Shown piece by piece: positions 13,366 through 18,963 of a stretch of DNA of 18,963 nucleotides. This DNA is from an uncultured Saprospiraceae bacterium (GTDB lineage: Bacteria > Bacteroidota > Bacteroidia > Chitinophagales > Saprospiraceae): contig CALHBW010000114.1 of the NCBI GenBank assembly GCA_937930625.1, positions 1 to 18,963 of the forward strand, written 5' to 3'. The notes beneath the pieces are model-generated. The model made no database searches, was not told the origin of the DNA, and saw nothing but the letters and a program-made list of their open reading frames with translations. The translations under genes were made by a program, and so were the position numbers. Numbering within the stretch: the first letter of the stretch is position 1; every line of letters begins with the position of its first letter.

Positions 13366-13675
13366 CGTCTTGCTGAATTTATTTCAGCATCTCCCGGACG
13401 ATAGAAAACAAATGCTGTACAAAATATACAATTTGTGACTACCCATCTAACTTTGCCCAAAGCGAATACTCGTCAGACGAATCACTTTATGCAGTGCGAA
13501 TATTTTATGAGACAAATCGCTACATTTCACAAAATCTTCGTCAGACGAGTAGTAATCCCGCAAGCAAACTTAGACGGTAGCCCAATTTGTTGTTTTGAGT
13601 GGCATACGAAATTTTAGCTCATATTCAATATCTTGCTTGTAGCTTGGGAGATACTGAAATAAATTCAGTAAGACG
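13366..13675. mobile_element. Copy B of the 157-bp element, interrupted by the MITE
   Basis: Left end CGTCTTGCTGAATTTATTTC and the right-end complement CTGAAATAAATTCAGTAAGACG (split at 13654-13675) match copy A at 295-451. The interior word TTGTTGTTTTGAGTG and the ATTTTAGCTCA stretch are also shared. The element is split at 13437-13582 by the MITE. Removing the MITE and one copy of the duplication leaves 156 bp, against 157 in copy A. The copies have diverged far more from each other than the two MITE copies have, so the host element is the older one. Confidence 0.8.
13437..13582. mobile_element. 146-bp MITE-like element, copy 2, nested in copy B
   Basis: Nearly identical to 56-202: two substitutions in the left terminus and one missing G in the right terminus. 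It is flanked by the 8-bp direct repeat CAATTTGT (13429-13436 and 13583-13590), a different sequence from that around copy 1. It is in the same orientation as copy 1. The subterminal TCGTCaGACGA words are unchanged. Confidence 0.88.
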
Positions 13676-13700
13676 GTTTGGTTTAAAGGTTTTACAGCTT

Positions 13701-13862
13701 AGTACACCGTCCAATAAATTTCTTCACTTTTTTGAGTGTTTCTTTTGAAATGACTCTTCCCCAAAAACTCCTTAAATACAGTGAGTATTCGCGTCATTTT
13801 TGGGTCGATTCATTCCAAAATAAACGTCAAAAAAAGTAAAGAAATTTAATGGACGGTGTACT
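13701..13862. mobile_element. 162-bp palindromic element with ACACCGTCC ends
   Basis: Arms 13701-13735 and 13827-13862 pair over about 35 bp with two mismatches and one extra base. They begin AGTACACCGTCC and continue through AAATTTCTT. The interior (AAATGACTC ... CCCAAAAA against its partner near 13795-13815) also pairs imperfectly, so the unit can fold back almost completely. TTA lies immediately outside both ends, a possible 3-bp target duplication. No ORF was found. It is unrelated in sequence to the two elements to its left. Confidence 0.7.
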
Positions 13863-13884
13863 TAGAATTTGGTGCTTATTCTTG

Positions 13885-13920
13885 GGAATTTGCAATTTGA
13901 CACTTGGAATTTGCAATTTG
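13885..13920. repeat. Direct repeat GGAATTTGCAATTTG overlapping the glyA promoter
   Basis: The 15-mer occurs at 13885-13899 and 13906-13920. AATTTGGTGCTT also occurs twice, at 13866-13877 and 13915-13926. The second 15-mer supplies the TTTG that lies at the right distance to be the glyA -33 element. Confidence 0.65.
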
Positions 13921-13942
13921 GTGCTTCTTATTTTTAACTTTG
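13910..13942 (+). promoter_or_regulatory. glyA promoter, TTTG-N21-TAACTTTG
   Basis: The -7 box TAACTTTG is at 13935-13942, with TTTG at 13910-13913 separated by 21 bp, which matches the Bacteroidota sigma-A-type consensus. The ATG follows 16 nt after the -7 box. Confidence 0.6.
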
Positions 13943-13958
13943 CAAAAATCACTGCGAT

Positions 13959-15251
13959 ATGCAAAAAGATACACAGTTACACGCCCTGCTTCACGAAGAA
14001 CTCGAACGCCAGCGCAACGGCATCGAACTCATTGCTTCTGAGAACTTTACGAGTTACGAAGTCATGAAAACAATGGGTACTTGCCCGACCAACAAATATG
14101 CCGAAGGCTATCCGGGCAAACGCTATTATGGCGGTTGCGAGGTCGTCGATAAAATCGAACAGCTTGCCATCGACCGTGCAAAAGAATTGTTTGGTGCTGC
14201 TTACGCGAATGTACAACCGCACTCCGGCGCACAGGCAAACGCGGCGGTTTTCTTGGCGGTACTCAAGCCGGGTGATACCACTTTGGGCTTCGATTTGTCG
14301 CATGGAGGGCATTTGTCGCATGGTTCACCTGTCAATTTTTCGGGCAAAGTTTTTCGTCCGACTTTTTATGGTGTGGAGGAAGATACAGGCTTGATTGATA
14401 TGAATAAAGTGGAGGAAATCGCTCTGCGCGAACAGTCGAAATTGATTATTTGTGGTGCATCTGCCTACTCACGCGATTGGGATTATAAGCGTTTCCGCGA
14501 AATTGCCGATAAAGTCGGTGCATTGCTCTTGGGCGACATCGCACATCCGGCGGGCTTGATTGCGAAGGGCTTACTCAATAACCCACTTCCGCATTGCCAC
14601 ATCGTTACAACGACGACACACAAAACACTTCGCGGTCCGCGTGGTGGTTTGATTTTGATGGGCGAAAATTTTGAAAATCCTTGGGGTTTGAAAACGAAGA
14701 AAGGTAATGTTCGTAAAATGGCGGGTATCTTGAACAGCGGTGTTTTTCCCGGCACACAAGGCGGTCCATTAGAACACGTCATCGCGGCAAAAGCAGTAGC
14801 ATTTTACGAAGCCCTCCAACCTGAATTTAAAACTTACTGCGAACAAGTCATTACCAATGCAAAAGCAATGGCGGCAGCATTCGTCGAAAAAGGATATAAA
14901 GTCATTTCCGGCGGCACTGACAATCACATGATGCTCATAGACTTACGCTCAAAAGGCGTCACCGGAAAACTCGCTGAAAATACACTCGTTAAAGCCGACA
15001 TTACCATTAATAAGAATATGGTTCCCTTTGATAATCAGTCGCCTATGGTGACATCAGGTATGCGTATTGGTACGGCGGCGATCACGACACGCGGTTTTGG
15101 TGTGGAAGAATGTTTGAAAGTCGTCGATTGGATAGATGCCATTCTTTCTGACCCCGAAAACGATACCCTCATTCAAAACATTAAACAAGAAATTAATAAT
15201 TTTATGGCTGATTTTCCGTTGTATGAGGCGGAAAATGTACTGACGAGTTGA
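13959..15251 (+). CDS. glyA: Serine hydroxymethyltransferase
   Basis: 430 aa. It interconverts serine + tetrahydrofolate and glycine + 5,10-methylene-THF, the main one-carbon source, in the cytoplasm. Strong family motifs: ELIASENFTS (23-32), TNKYAEGYPGKRYYGGCEVVD (44-64), VQPHSGAQAN (85-94), DLSHGGHLSHGSPVNFSGK (112-130), GDIAHPAGLI (192-201; D193 for the PLP nitrogen) and VTTTTHKTLRGPRGG (216-230; K222 forms the Schiff base). Length is slightly above the 415-420 aa of E. coli. The last codons (LTS) and the stop lie within the low-complexity repeat TGACGAGTTGACGAG, so the repeat has set the C-terminus. A good promoter lies upstream. It appears to be monocistronic. Confidence 0.97.
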   Translation: MQKDTQLHALLHEELERQRNGIELIASENFTSYEVMKTMGTCPTNKYAEGYPGKRYYGGCEVVDKIEQLAIDRAKELFGAAYANVQPHSGAQANAAVFLAVLKPGDTTLGFDLSHGGHLSHGSPVNFSGKVFRPTFYGVEEDTGLIDMNKVEEIALREQSKLIICGASAYSRDWDYKRFREIADKVGALLLGDIAHPAGLIAKGLLNNPLPHCHIVTTTTHKTLRGPRGGLILMGENFENPWGLKTKKGNVRKMAGILNSGVFPGTQGGPLEHVIAAKAVAFYEALQPEFKTYCEQVITNAKAMAAAFVEKGYKVISGGTDNHMMLIDLRSKGVTGKLAENTLVKADITINKNMVPFDNQSPMVTSGMRIGTAAITTRGFGVEECLKVVDWIDAILSDPENDTLIQNIKQEINNFMADFPLYEAENVLTS

Positions 15252-15332
15252 CGAGTTGTTGAGTTGTTGAGTTCACGTATTTTATTTTTGCTTCGCAAAA
15301 ATCCTAATATCAACTCAACAACTCGTCAACTC
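15245..15332. repeat. GTTGACGAGTTGTTGAG inverted repeat after glyA
   Basis: A perfect 22-bp inverted pair (15245-15266 / 15311-15332) has a 44-nt loop that contains the TTTTTGC-TTC-GCAAAAA mini-hairpin. Each arm is itself made of tandem GAGTTGTT / AACAACTC words, and more AACTC words follow to 15352. It starts inside the glyA stop region and ends just before the next gene. Confidence 0.78.
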
Positions 15333-15356
15333 AACAGCTCAACAACTCAATAATAA

Positions 15357-15788
15357 ATGAACCGTTTACTAATATTAATTGCAGGTATTTTGGCTTTGTG
15401 CGTCATGACCATGAGTTCCTCTTGTGAGGAAGGCGTCTGGATGGAGTTTGATGAAGCTAAAAAAGGTAAATACATCGCCTCCGGTTATCTCGAAGATTCG
15501 ACCAGAATGAACCTGTCGCCCGTAGCAAGTGTGGTGGAATACTTGAGGGAAGGCGTAGTCGAAGCCGAAAAAATTCGTATCGTAGATAGTGGCGGTATAA
15601 GTTGCGCTTGCTCGAAGCGCAAGCATGGAAATTGCCTCTGCAAATTACCCAACAACAAACGCAAAGAGTGCAAAACAAAAGAGAGCAATGAAAAAGGCGC
15701 GCCGGATGTCTGTATAAGAGAGAAATATATCCGTGTATTGGTCTTGGAGGAGTATGTGAGGCGGATGGAGCGGTTGGGATTTGAATAA
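15357..15788 (+). CDS. Small Cys-rich putative lipoprotein
   Basis: 143 aa, no recognised family. The N-terminus has a basic start, a hydrophobic core (LLILIAGILALCVM) and MSSSC at 19-23, with C23 as the likely lipidated cysteine. The lipobox is weak, but acidic residues follow directly (EEG), as in surface-exposed Bacteroidota lipoproteins. Six further cysteines (C83, C85, C93, C95, C105, C119) cluster in a basic segment, CACSKRKHGNCLC ... KEC ... DVC, which suggests metal binding or disulfides. The C-terminus is a charged helix (VLEEYVRRMERLGFE). The ATG follows the repeat directly, with no visible ribosome binding site. Confidence 0.65.
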   Translation: MNRLLILIAGILALCVMTMSSSCEEGVWMEFDEAKKGKYIASGYLEDSTRMNLSPVASVVEYLREGVVEAEKIRIVDSGGISCACSKRKHGNCLCKLPNNKRKECKTKESNEKGAPDVCIREKYIRVLVLEEYVRRMERLGFE

Positions 15789-15790
15789 AA

Positions 15791-15816
15791 AAAGCCATCC
15801 CAAAAGGAATGGCTTT
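15791..15816 (-). terminator. Terminator for the DUF937 gene
   Basis: AAAGCCATCC and GGAATGGCTTT form a stem with one bulge. Read on the minus strand, the stem is followed by a run of Ts (15784-15790 region). It lies about 50 bp past the DUF937 stop. The T-tract is missing on the plus side, so it works mainly for the minus strand. Confidence 0.7.
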
Positions 15817-15866
15817 CATATCTTATCGTTTGCCTATGGACTATTGACCACCGACTATCGACTAAA

Positions 15867-16481
15867 TCATCTTCTACCAAACAAGCTACCCAAGATACCA
15901 AGACCTTTCTGAGCAATATCAGCGTCGATTTTGCCGTCACCGTCTTTGTCGAGTAAGCTGCCGATGAAACCGCGTTGTTCGGGTGTTTGTTCGAGTTCCT
16001 GACGGCGTTCTTCATCCTTGAGCAACATCGCAATATCAAAATCATCAAGATTTTTTTCACGTTTTTGCTTACCTAATTGTCCCAAAACAATCGGTGCAAG
16101 TGTTTCCAATAAACCCTGCGTTGTATTGCTGTCTAACCCGGTATCGCGGCTGATGACTTGCTCTACATTGCTTCTTCTATCGCCCAAAAGGTGGCGTAGA
16201 ATACCTGCACCGTCGGTAGTTTTTTGCTGCTGCTGTCTGTTACCGTCTAAGAAACCTGTCAAATTATCTAACAAACTACCATCGTGGTCACGCTCCAATG
16301 CATTATTGAGTGAGCGCGCTCCTTCTTTACTGGAAGCGTTTTTTGCGAGAGATTTGATAAGCATGGGTACTGCAAGGCTAATCGCTGCGCGAGTCAACTT
16401 GCTATCAACACCCATTTTTTGTGCCATGTGATTCACGGCGGTAGTACCCAGCGTTTGGGTAAGCATATCCATTAATGCCAT
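15867..16481 (-). CDS. DUF937-like protein with EF-hand-like C-terminus
   Basis: 204 aa. The first 60 residues (MALMDMLTQTLGTTAVNHMAQ ... AISLAVPMLIKSLAKNA) have the helical pattern of DUF937/YidB-like proteins. A second helical unit, ILRHLLGDRR ... LLETLAPIVLGQLGKQK, spans about 94-140, and a Q/K-rich linker (NRQQQQK) lies near 81-87. Residues 178-186, DKDGDGKID, are a DxDxDG calcium-binding loop, followed by a Gly-rich end GLGILGSLFGRR. There is no signal peptide or membrane helix. Function is unknown; calcium binding is inference from the loop. It is divergent from dodecin across a long gap. Confidence 0.75.
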   Translation of the reverse strand: MALMDMLTQTLGTTAVNHMAQKMGVDSKLTRAAISLAVPMLIKSLAKNASSKEGARSLNNALERDHDGSLLDNLTGFLDGNRQQQQKTTDGAGILRHLLGDRRSNVEQVISRDTGLDSNTTQGLLETLAPIVLGQLGKQKREKNLDDFDIAMLLKDEERRQELEQTPEQRGFIGSLLDKDGDGKIDADIAQKGLGILGSLFGRR

Positions 16482-16538
16482 AATTTTTTTATTTGTTTAA
16501 ATTTGTGTGAAATTGATTTTTTTTATTGTTTCATGGTC

Positions 16539-16627
16539 TTATTGTTGCATTGTTTTATAATTATATTGCGATATTGGCTTTGAATAAATAAATAACAGAA
16601 TTAGACTGTAAGATAATGCAACAATAA
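16539..16627. repeat. ATTGTTGCATTG inverted repeat upstream of the DUF937 gene
   Basis: A perfect 13-bp inverted pair (16539-16551 / 16615-16627), extended imperfectly by repeated AACAATAAAAC and ACCATGCAACCATG words to about 16660. It lies in the 5' region of the DUF937 gene. Confidence 0.6.
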
Positions 16628-16680
16628 AACAATAAAACAATTGAACCATGCAACCATGACCTCATCCAAATTTAGGACAG

Positions 16681-16688
16681 CAAATATA
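16681..16688 (-). promoter_or_regulatory. Candidate -7 box for the DUF937 gene
   Basis: On the minus strand this reads TATATTTG, a TAnnTTTG match about 200 nt before the ATG. If used, the leader would contain the 16539-16627 inverted repeat. A -33 element is not clear. Confidence 0.3.
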
Positions 16689-16762
16689 ATGAAAGTCACA
16701 CACTTTTACTAATCTAATTTTACGTTACAACATGACCTACTGCCGTCTAATAAGTTGATAAC

Positions 16763-16787
16763 CTATTTCTTTTGAAATAGTTTTTTT
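16763..16787 (+). terminator. Terminator-like hairpin in the dodecin leader
   Basis: CTATTTC-TTTT-GAAATAG followed by seven Ts, flanked by an additional TTGATAA (16755-16761) / TTATCAA (16789-16795) pair. There is no plus-strand gene upstream for it to terminate, and the dodecin ATG is 25 nt downstream. It could be an attenuator or a stabilising 5' structure. Confidence 0.5.
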
Positions 16788-16811
16788 CTTATCAATAAAA
16801 ATAAAAAGATT

Positions 16812-17012
16812 ATGGCAGTTATTAAAGTCATCGAAATTATGTCAGATTCCCCAAAAAGTTGGGAAGAAGCCACCGCCAATGCTATCAAAAAAGCGTCTAA
16901 AAGTGTAAAAGGTATTCGCTCGGCTTATGTACAGAGTCAGAGTGTTGTCGTAAAAAGCAACAAGGTAACCGCATATCGCGTTAACTTAAAGGTATCTTTT
17001 GAGATACAGTAG
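16812..17012 (+). CDS. Dodecin family protein
   Basis: 66 aa. It has the compact dodecin pattern MAVIKVIEIMSDSPKSWEEA ... IKKASKSVKGIR ... AYRVNLKVSFEI, that is strand, helix and two strands, which assemble into a hollow 12-mer. Classical dodecins store flavin by stacking it on a tryptophan in the second strand. Here that stretch is IRSAYVQSQSVVV with no tryptophan; the only W is W17. This resembles the calcium-dodecin (SecE2/Rv0379-like) branch rather than the flavin-storing one, an assignment made from memory of the motifs. It sits alone, preceded by a hairpin leader. AT-rich AAATAAAAAGATT precedes the ATG. Confidence 0.88.
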   Translation: MAVIKVIEIMSDSPKSWEEATANAIKKASKSVKGIRSAYVQSQSVVVKSNKVTAYRVNLKVSFEIQ

Positions 17013-17041
17013 GGTTTAGGGCTTAGGGTTTATTGAGTTGA

Positions 17042-17152
17042 TTGGGTTGATTGAGTTTTCAGAGTTATGAAGTTCATTGGTTGTTATCGTGAACATTATA
17101 AACTTTACAAACTCAATAAACTTTATGAACTCAATAAACTCAATCAACCCAA
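17042..17152. repeat. GTTGATTGAG inverted repeat between dodecin and the TPR gene
   Basis: A perfect 16-bp inverted pair (17042-17057 / 17137-17152), embedded in tandem AACTCAATAAACT words on the right and TTTAGGGCTTAGGG words at 17014-17030. The word GTTGATTGAG is the one used in the gap at 5254-5318. Confidence 0.72.
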
Positions 17153-17178
17153 TAAACCCAATAAACTAATACATTGTC

Positions 17179-18963
17179 ATGAAACATATCATCTTTATAA
17201 TTGCTTTAATTGGAATTTCGGCTTTAAGTTTTGCTCAACCCGGAGACAAAAACAAAAAAGACAATAGGGCTGCCAAAGGCGTACAAGTTGCCCCGAATAT
17301 TCAACTTGCACAAGAATACTATAGAAACGGCGAATACGAAAAAGCCGCTTCTTTATATGAGAAATTAGTAGCTTCTTCACCGACCAATTCTTATTATTTT
17401 TCGAGATATATGAATTGCCTTACAGAGTTGGAAGAATACGATAAGGCAGAAAGTATCCTTAAAGGTCAACTCAAAAGCCAACCCAAAAACAGCCAATTAT
17501 ATCTTGAATATGGCAATTTATTGGAATTGCAGGAAAAAAGCGATGAGGCAGACAAGCAATACGCAAAAGCCATCAAACTGCTCCCTGCCAATCAAGGTAA
17601 AATCGACCAATTGGCACGAAAATTTACCTCACTAAGAAAATATGAATTGGCGGTTGCTGTCTATGAAAAAGGCAATGAAATATTGGACAAGCCCTATGTT
17701 TTTTCCTATCAAATCGGAGATGTTTATCGTCAAAATGGCGAATTGAACAAGATGATAGAAAACTATCTGTACAGCCTCGAATATTCTCAAAATCGCCTTT
17801 CTATCGTACAAACTTACCTCCAACGCTACCTCAGCGAAGAAGATTTTCAAGAAGTAAAAAGCCAACTCTACGAGCGCATACAAGATAAGCCTGATGTGAC
17901 GATTTATCCCGAATTATTGCAATGGGTTTTTCTCCAACAAAAAGATTTCAAAGGCGCATTGCGTCAAGCAAAAGCTCTCGACAAACGCCTCAAAGAAGAC
18001 GGCGGACGTGTTTTCAAACTTGGTACAAACGCCAAAAACGAAAAAGATTACGACGCGGCGATTAATGCCTTCAGTTATATCACTGAAATGAAAGGTTCAA
18101 TGTCGCCGTACTACCTCAAAGCCAAACGCGAGACGCTCAACACGCGCCGCACACAACTCGTTGATGGGTACAAATATACGAATGAAGATTTACTGACATT
18201 AGAAAAAGAATATCAGACTTTTTTGGAAGAATTTGGACGCAACAAAACGACTGCGGGCATGATACGCGAGCTTTCTCAATTACATGCTTTTTATTTGAAT
18301 GATATTGATAAAGCGATTGAATTGCTCGACCAAGCTATCAATTATCCCGGCATTGACCGCCACACGCAGGCACTTGCCAAATTGGATTTGGGCGACTACT
18401 ACCTGATGAAAGAAGAAGTCTGGGAATCGACCCTGTTGTATTCGCAAGTTGATAAAGAATTTAAAGACGACATTCTCGGTGAAGTAGCGCGTTTCCGCAA
18501 TGCAAAACTCTCTTATTTTAAAGGTGATTTTGAATGGGCGCAGGCGCAATTGGATGTACTCAAAGCCTCTACTTCAGAGTTAATTTCCAATGATGCGATT
18601 GATTTATCGGTCTTTATCATGGACCACTATTCGCTTGACACCACCGCCGTACCCATGCAAATGTATGCCGGCGCAGAATTATTATCTTTCCAGAATAGAT
18701 TCGATGAAGCCTTCACAAAATTGGATTCCATAAAAATTCTTTTCCCTGAACACGGCTTGGAAGATGACATTTATTACGCCAAATCAAAAATCTACGCCAA
18801 ACAACGCGATTATGAAAAAGCCGCCGAAATGCTTCAAACCATCGTAGATAATCACGCCGAAGAAATTCGCGGCGACAATGCCACCTTCGACCTCGCCAAT
18901 CTCTACGAAACCCACCTCGGCGACAAGGAAAAAGCCAAAGCCCTCTATCAGAAAATCTTGATG
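17179..18963 (+). CDS. Secreted tetratricopeptide repeat protein, 3' end outside window
   Basis: 595 codons are visible, open to the window edge. The ATG at 17179 gives a clean signal peptide, MKHIIFIIALIGISALSFA, cleaved before Q20. TPR-like helical pairs follow: NIQLAQEYYRNGEYEKAASLYEKLV, NCLTELEEYDKAESILK, YGNLLELQEKSDEADKQYAKAI and YELAVAVYEKGNEIL. More distant pairs follow through DKAIELLDQAINYP, DDIYYAKSKIYAKQRDYEKAAEML and LANLYETHLGDKEKAKALYQ. No catalytic domain was seen. Periplasmic or outer-membrane-associated scaffold function is inferred from the signal and repeats. The gap before it is a low-complexity inverted repeat. Confidence 0.88.
   Translation, partial: MKHIIFIIALIGISALSFAQPGDKNKKDNRAAKGVQVAPNIQLAQEYYRNGEYEKAASLYEKLVASSPTNSYYFSRYMNCLTELEEYDKAESILKGQLKSQPKNSQLYLEYGNLLELQEKSDEADKQYAKAIKLLPANQGKIDQLARKFTSLRKYELAVAVYEKGNEILDKPYVFSYQIGDVYRQNGELNKMIENYLYSLEYSQNRLSIVQTYLQRYLSEEDFQEVKSQLYERIQDKPDVTIYPELLQWVFLQQKDFKGALRQAKALDKRLKEDGGRVFKLGTNAKNEKDYDAAINAFSYITEMKGSMSPYYLKAKRETLNTRRTQLVDGYKYTNEDLLTLEKEYQTFLEEFGRNKTTAGMIRELSQLHAFYLNDIDKAIELLDQAINYPGIDRHTQALAKLDLGDYYLMKEEVWESTLLYSQVDKEFKDDILGEVARFRNAKLSYFKGDFEWAQAQLDVLKASTSELISNDAIDLSVFIMDHYSLDTTAVPMQMYAGAELLSFQNRFDEAFTKLDSIKILFPEHGLEDDIYYAKSKIYAKQRDYEKAAEMLQTIVDNHAEEIRGDNATFDLANLYETHLGDKEKAKALYQKILM

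Noticed and set aside
15485..16060. 191-aa minus-strand ORF across the lipoprotein gene and the DUF937 end
   Set aside because: It runs through the terminator at 15791-15816 and both neighbouring genes in other frames, and its composition is not protein-like.
4431..17152. CRISPR array among the repeated intergenic words
   Set aside because: The words are short, adjacent or inverted, with no regular spacers and no cas genes in the window.
17067..17267. 66-aa ORF rich in NKLNQPNK words
   Set aside because: It is a translation of the intergenic low-complexity repeat and overlaps the signal peptide of the TPR gene.

Overview
The window looks like a chromosomal segment of a Bacteroidota bacterium, most likely from the Saprospiria/Chitinophagia side, with moderate-to-low GC. 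Three things point that way: a secreted protein with a type IX secretion (Por) C-terminal tail, promoter-like TAnnTTTG boxes close to start codons, and a typical Bacteroidota gene set (long RecQ with a C-terminal extension, VTC/DUF4956 pair, DUF2490 barrel). No rRNA, tRNA or CRISPR array was recognised. The exact genus cannot be read from this sequence.

Layout. 1-577 is gene-free and packed with repeats: a 147-bp MITE-like element with 8-bp target duplications, then a 157-bp element with 36-bp terminal inverted repeats. 578-1876 encodes a T9SS-exported modular protein. 1877-2838 is again gene-free, with nested inverted repeats and a terminator. 2932-5253 is a three-gene cluster: a VTC-type polyphosphate polymerase domain, a DUF4956 membrane protein and a DUF2490 outer-membrane barrel. 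A strong bidirectional terminator separates it from recQ (minus strand). A minus-strand pair follows, a transsulfuration-family PLP enzyme then a six-helix membrane protein. Next is a plus-strand two-gene cassette at 9893-11796, an RloA/AbiLi-like AAA ATPase overlapping by 4 nt an RloB-like protein, the best candidate for an anti-phage system here. It runs convergently into tmk, and the two stop codons share a TTAA. tmk and an RsmI-like methyltransferase diverge from a short promoter region filled by a palindromic repeat.

13317-13958 is a second repeat nest. It holds another copy of the 157-bp element, and the 146-bp MITE has inserted into that copy with a clear 8-bp target duplication. A third palindromic element of about 162 bp follows. 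Then come glyA, a small Cys-rich lipoprotein, a DUF937 protein with an EF-hand-like tail (minus), a dodecin, and a TPR protein that runs off the right edge.

Two themes stand out beyond the gene list. One is the direct evidence for small non-autonomous mobile elements, including one inside another. The other is that many intergenic gaps hold a private low-complexity inverted repeat: each has a different word (GAATGAGT, GTTGATTGA, GTTGACGAGTTGTT, and so on), but all share the same folded architecture.
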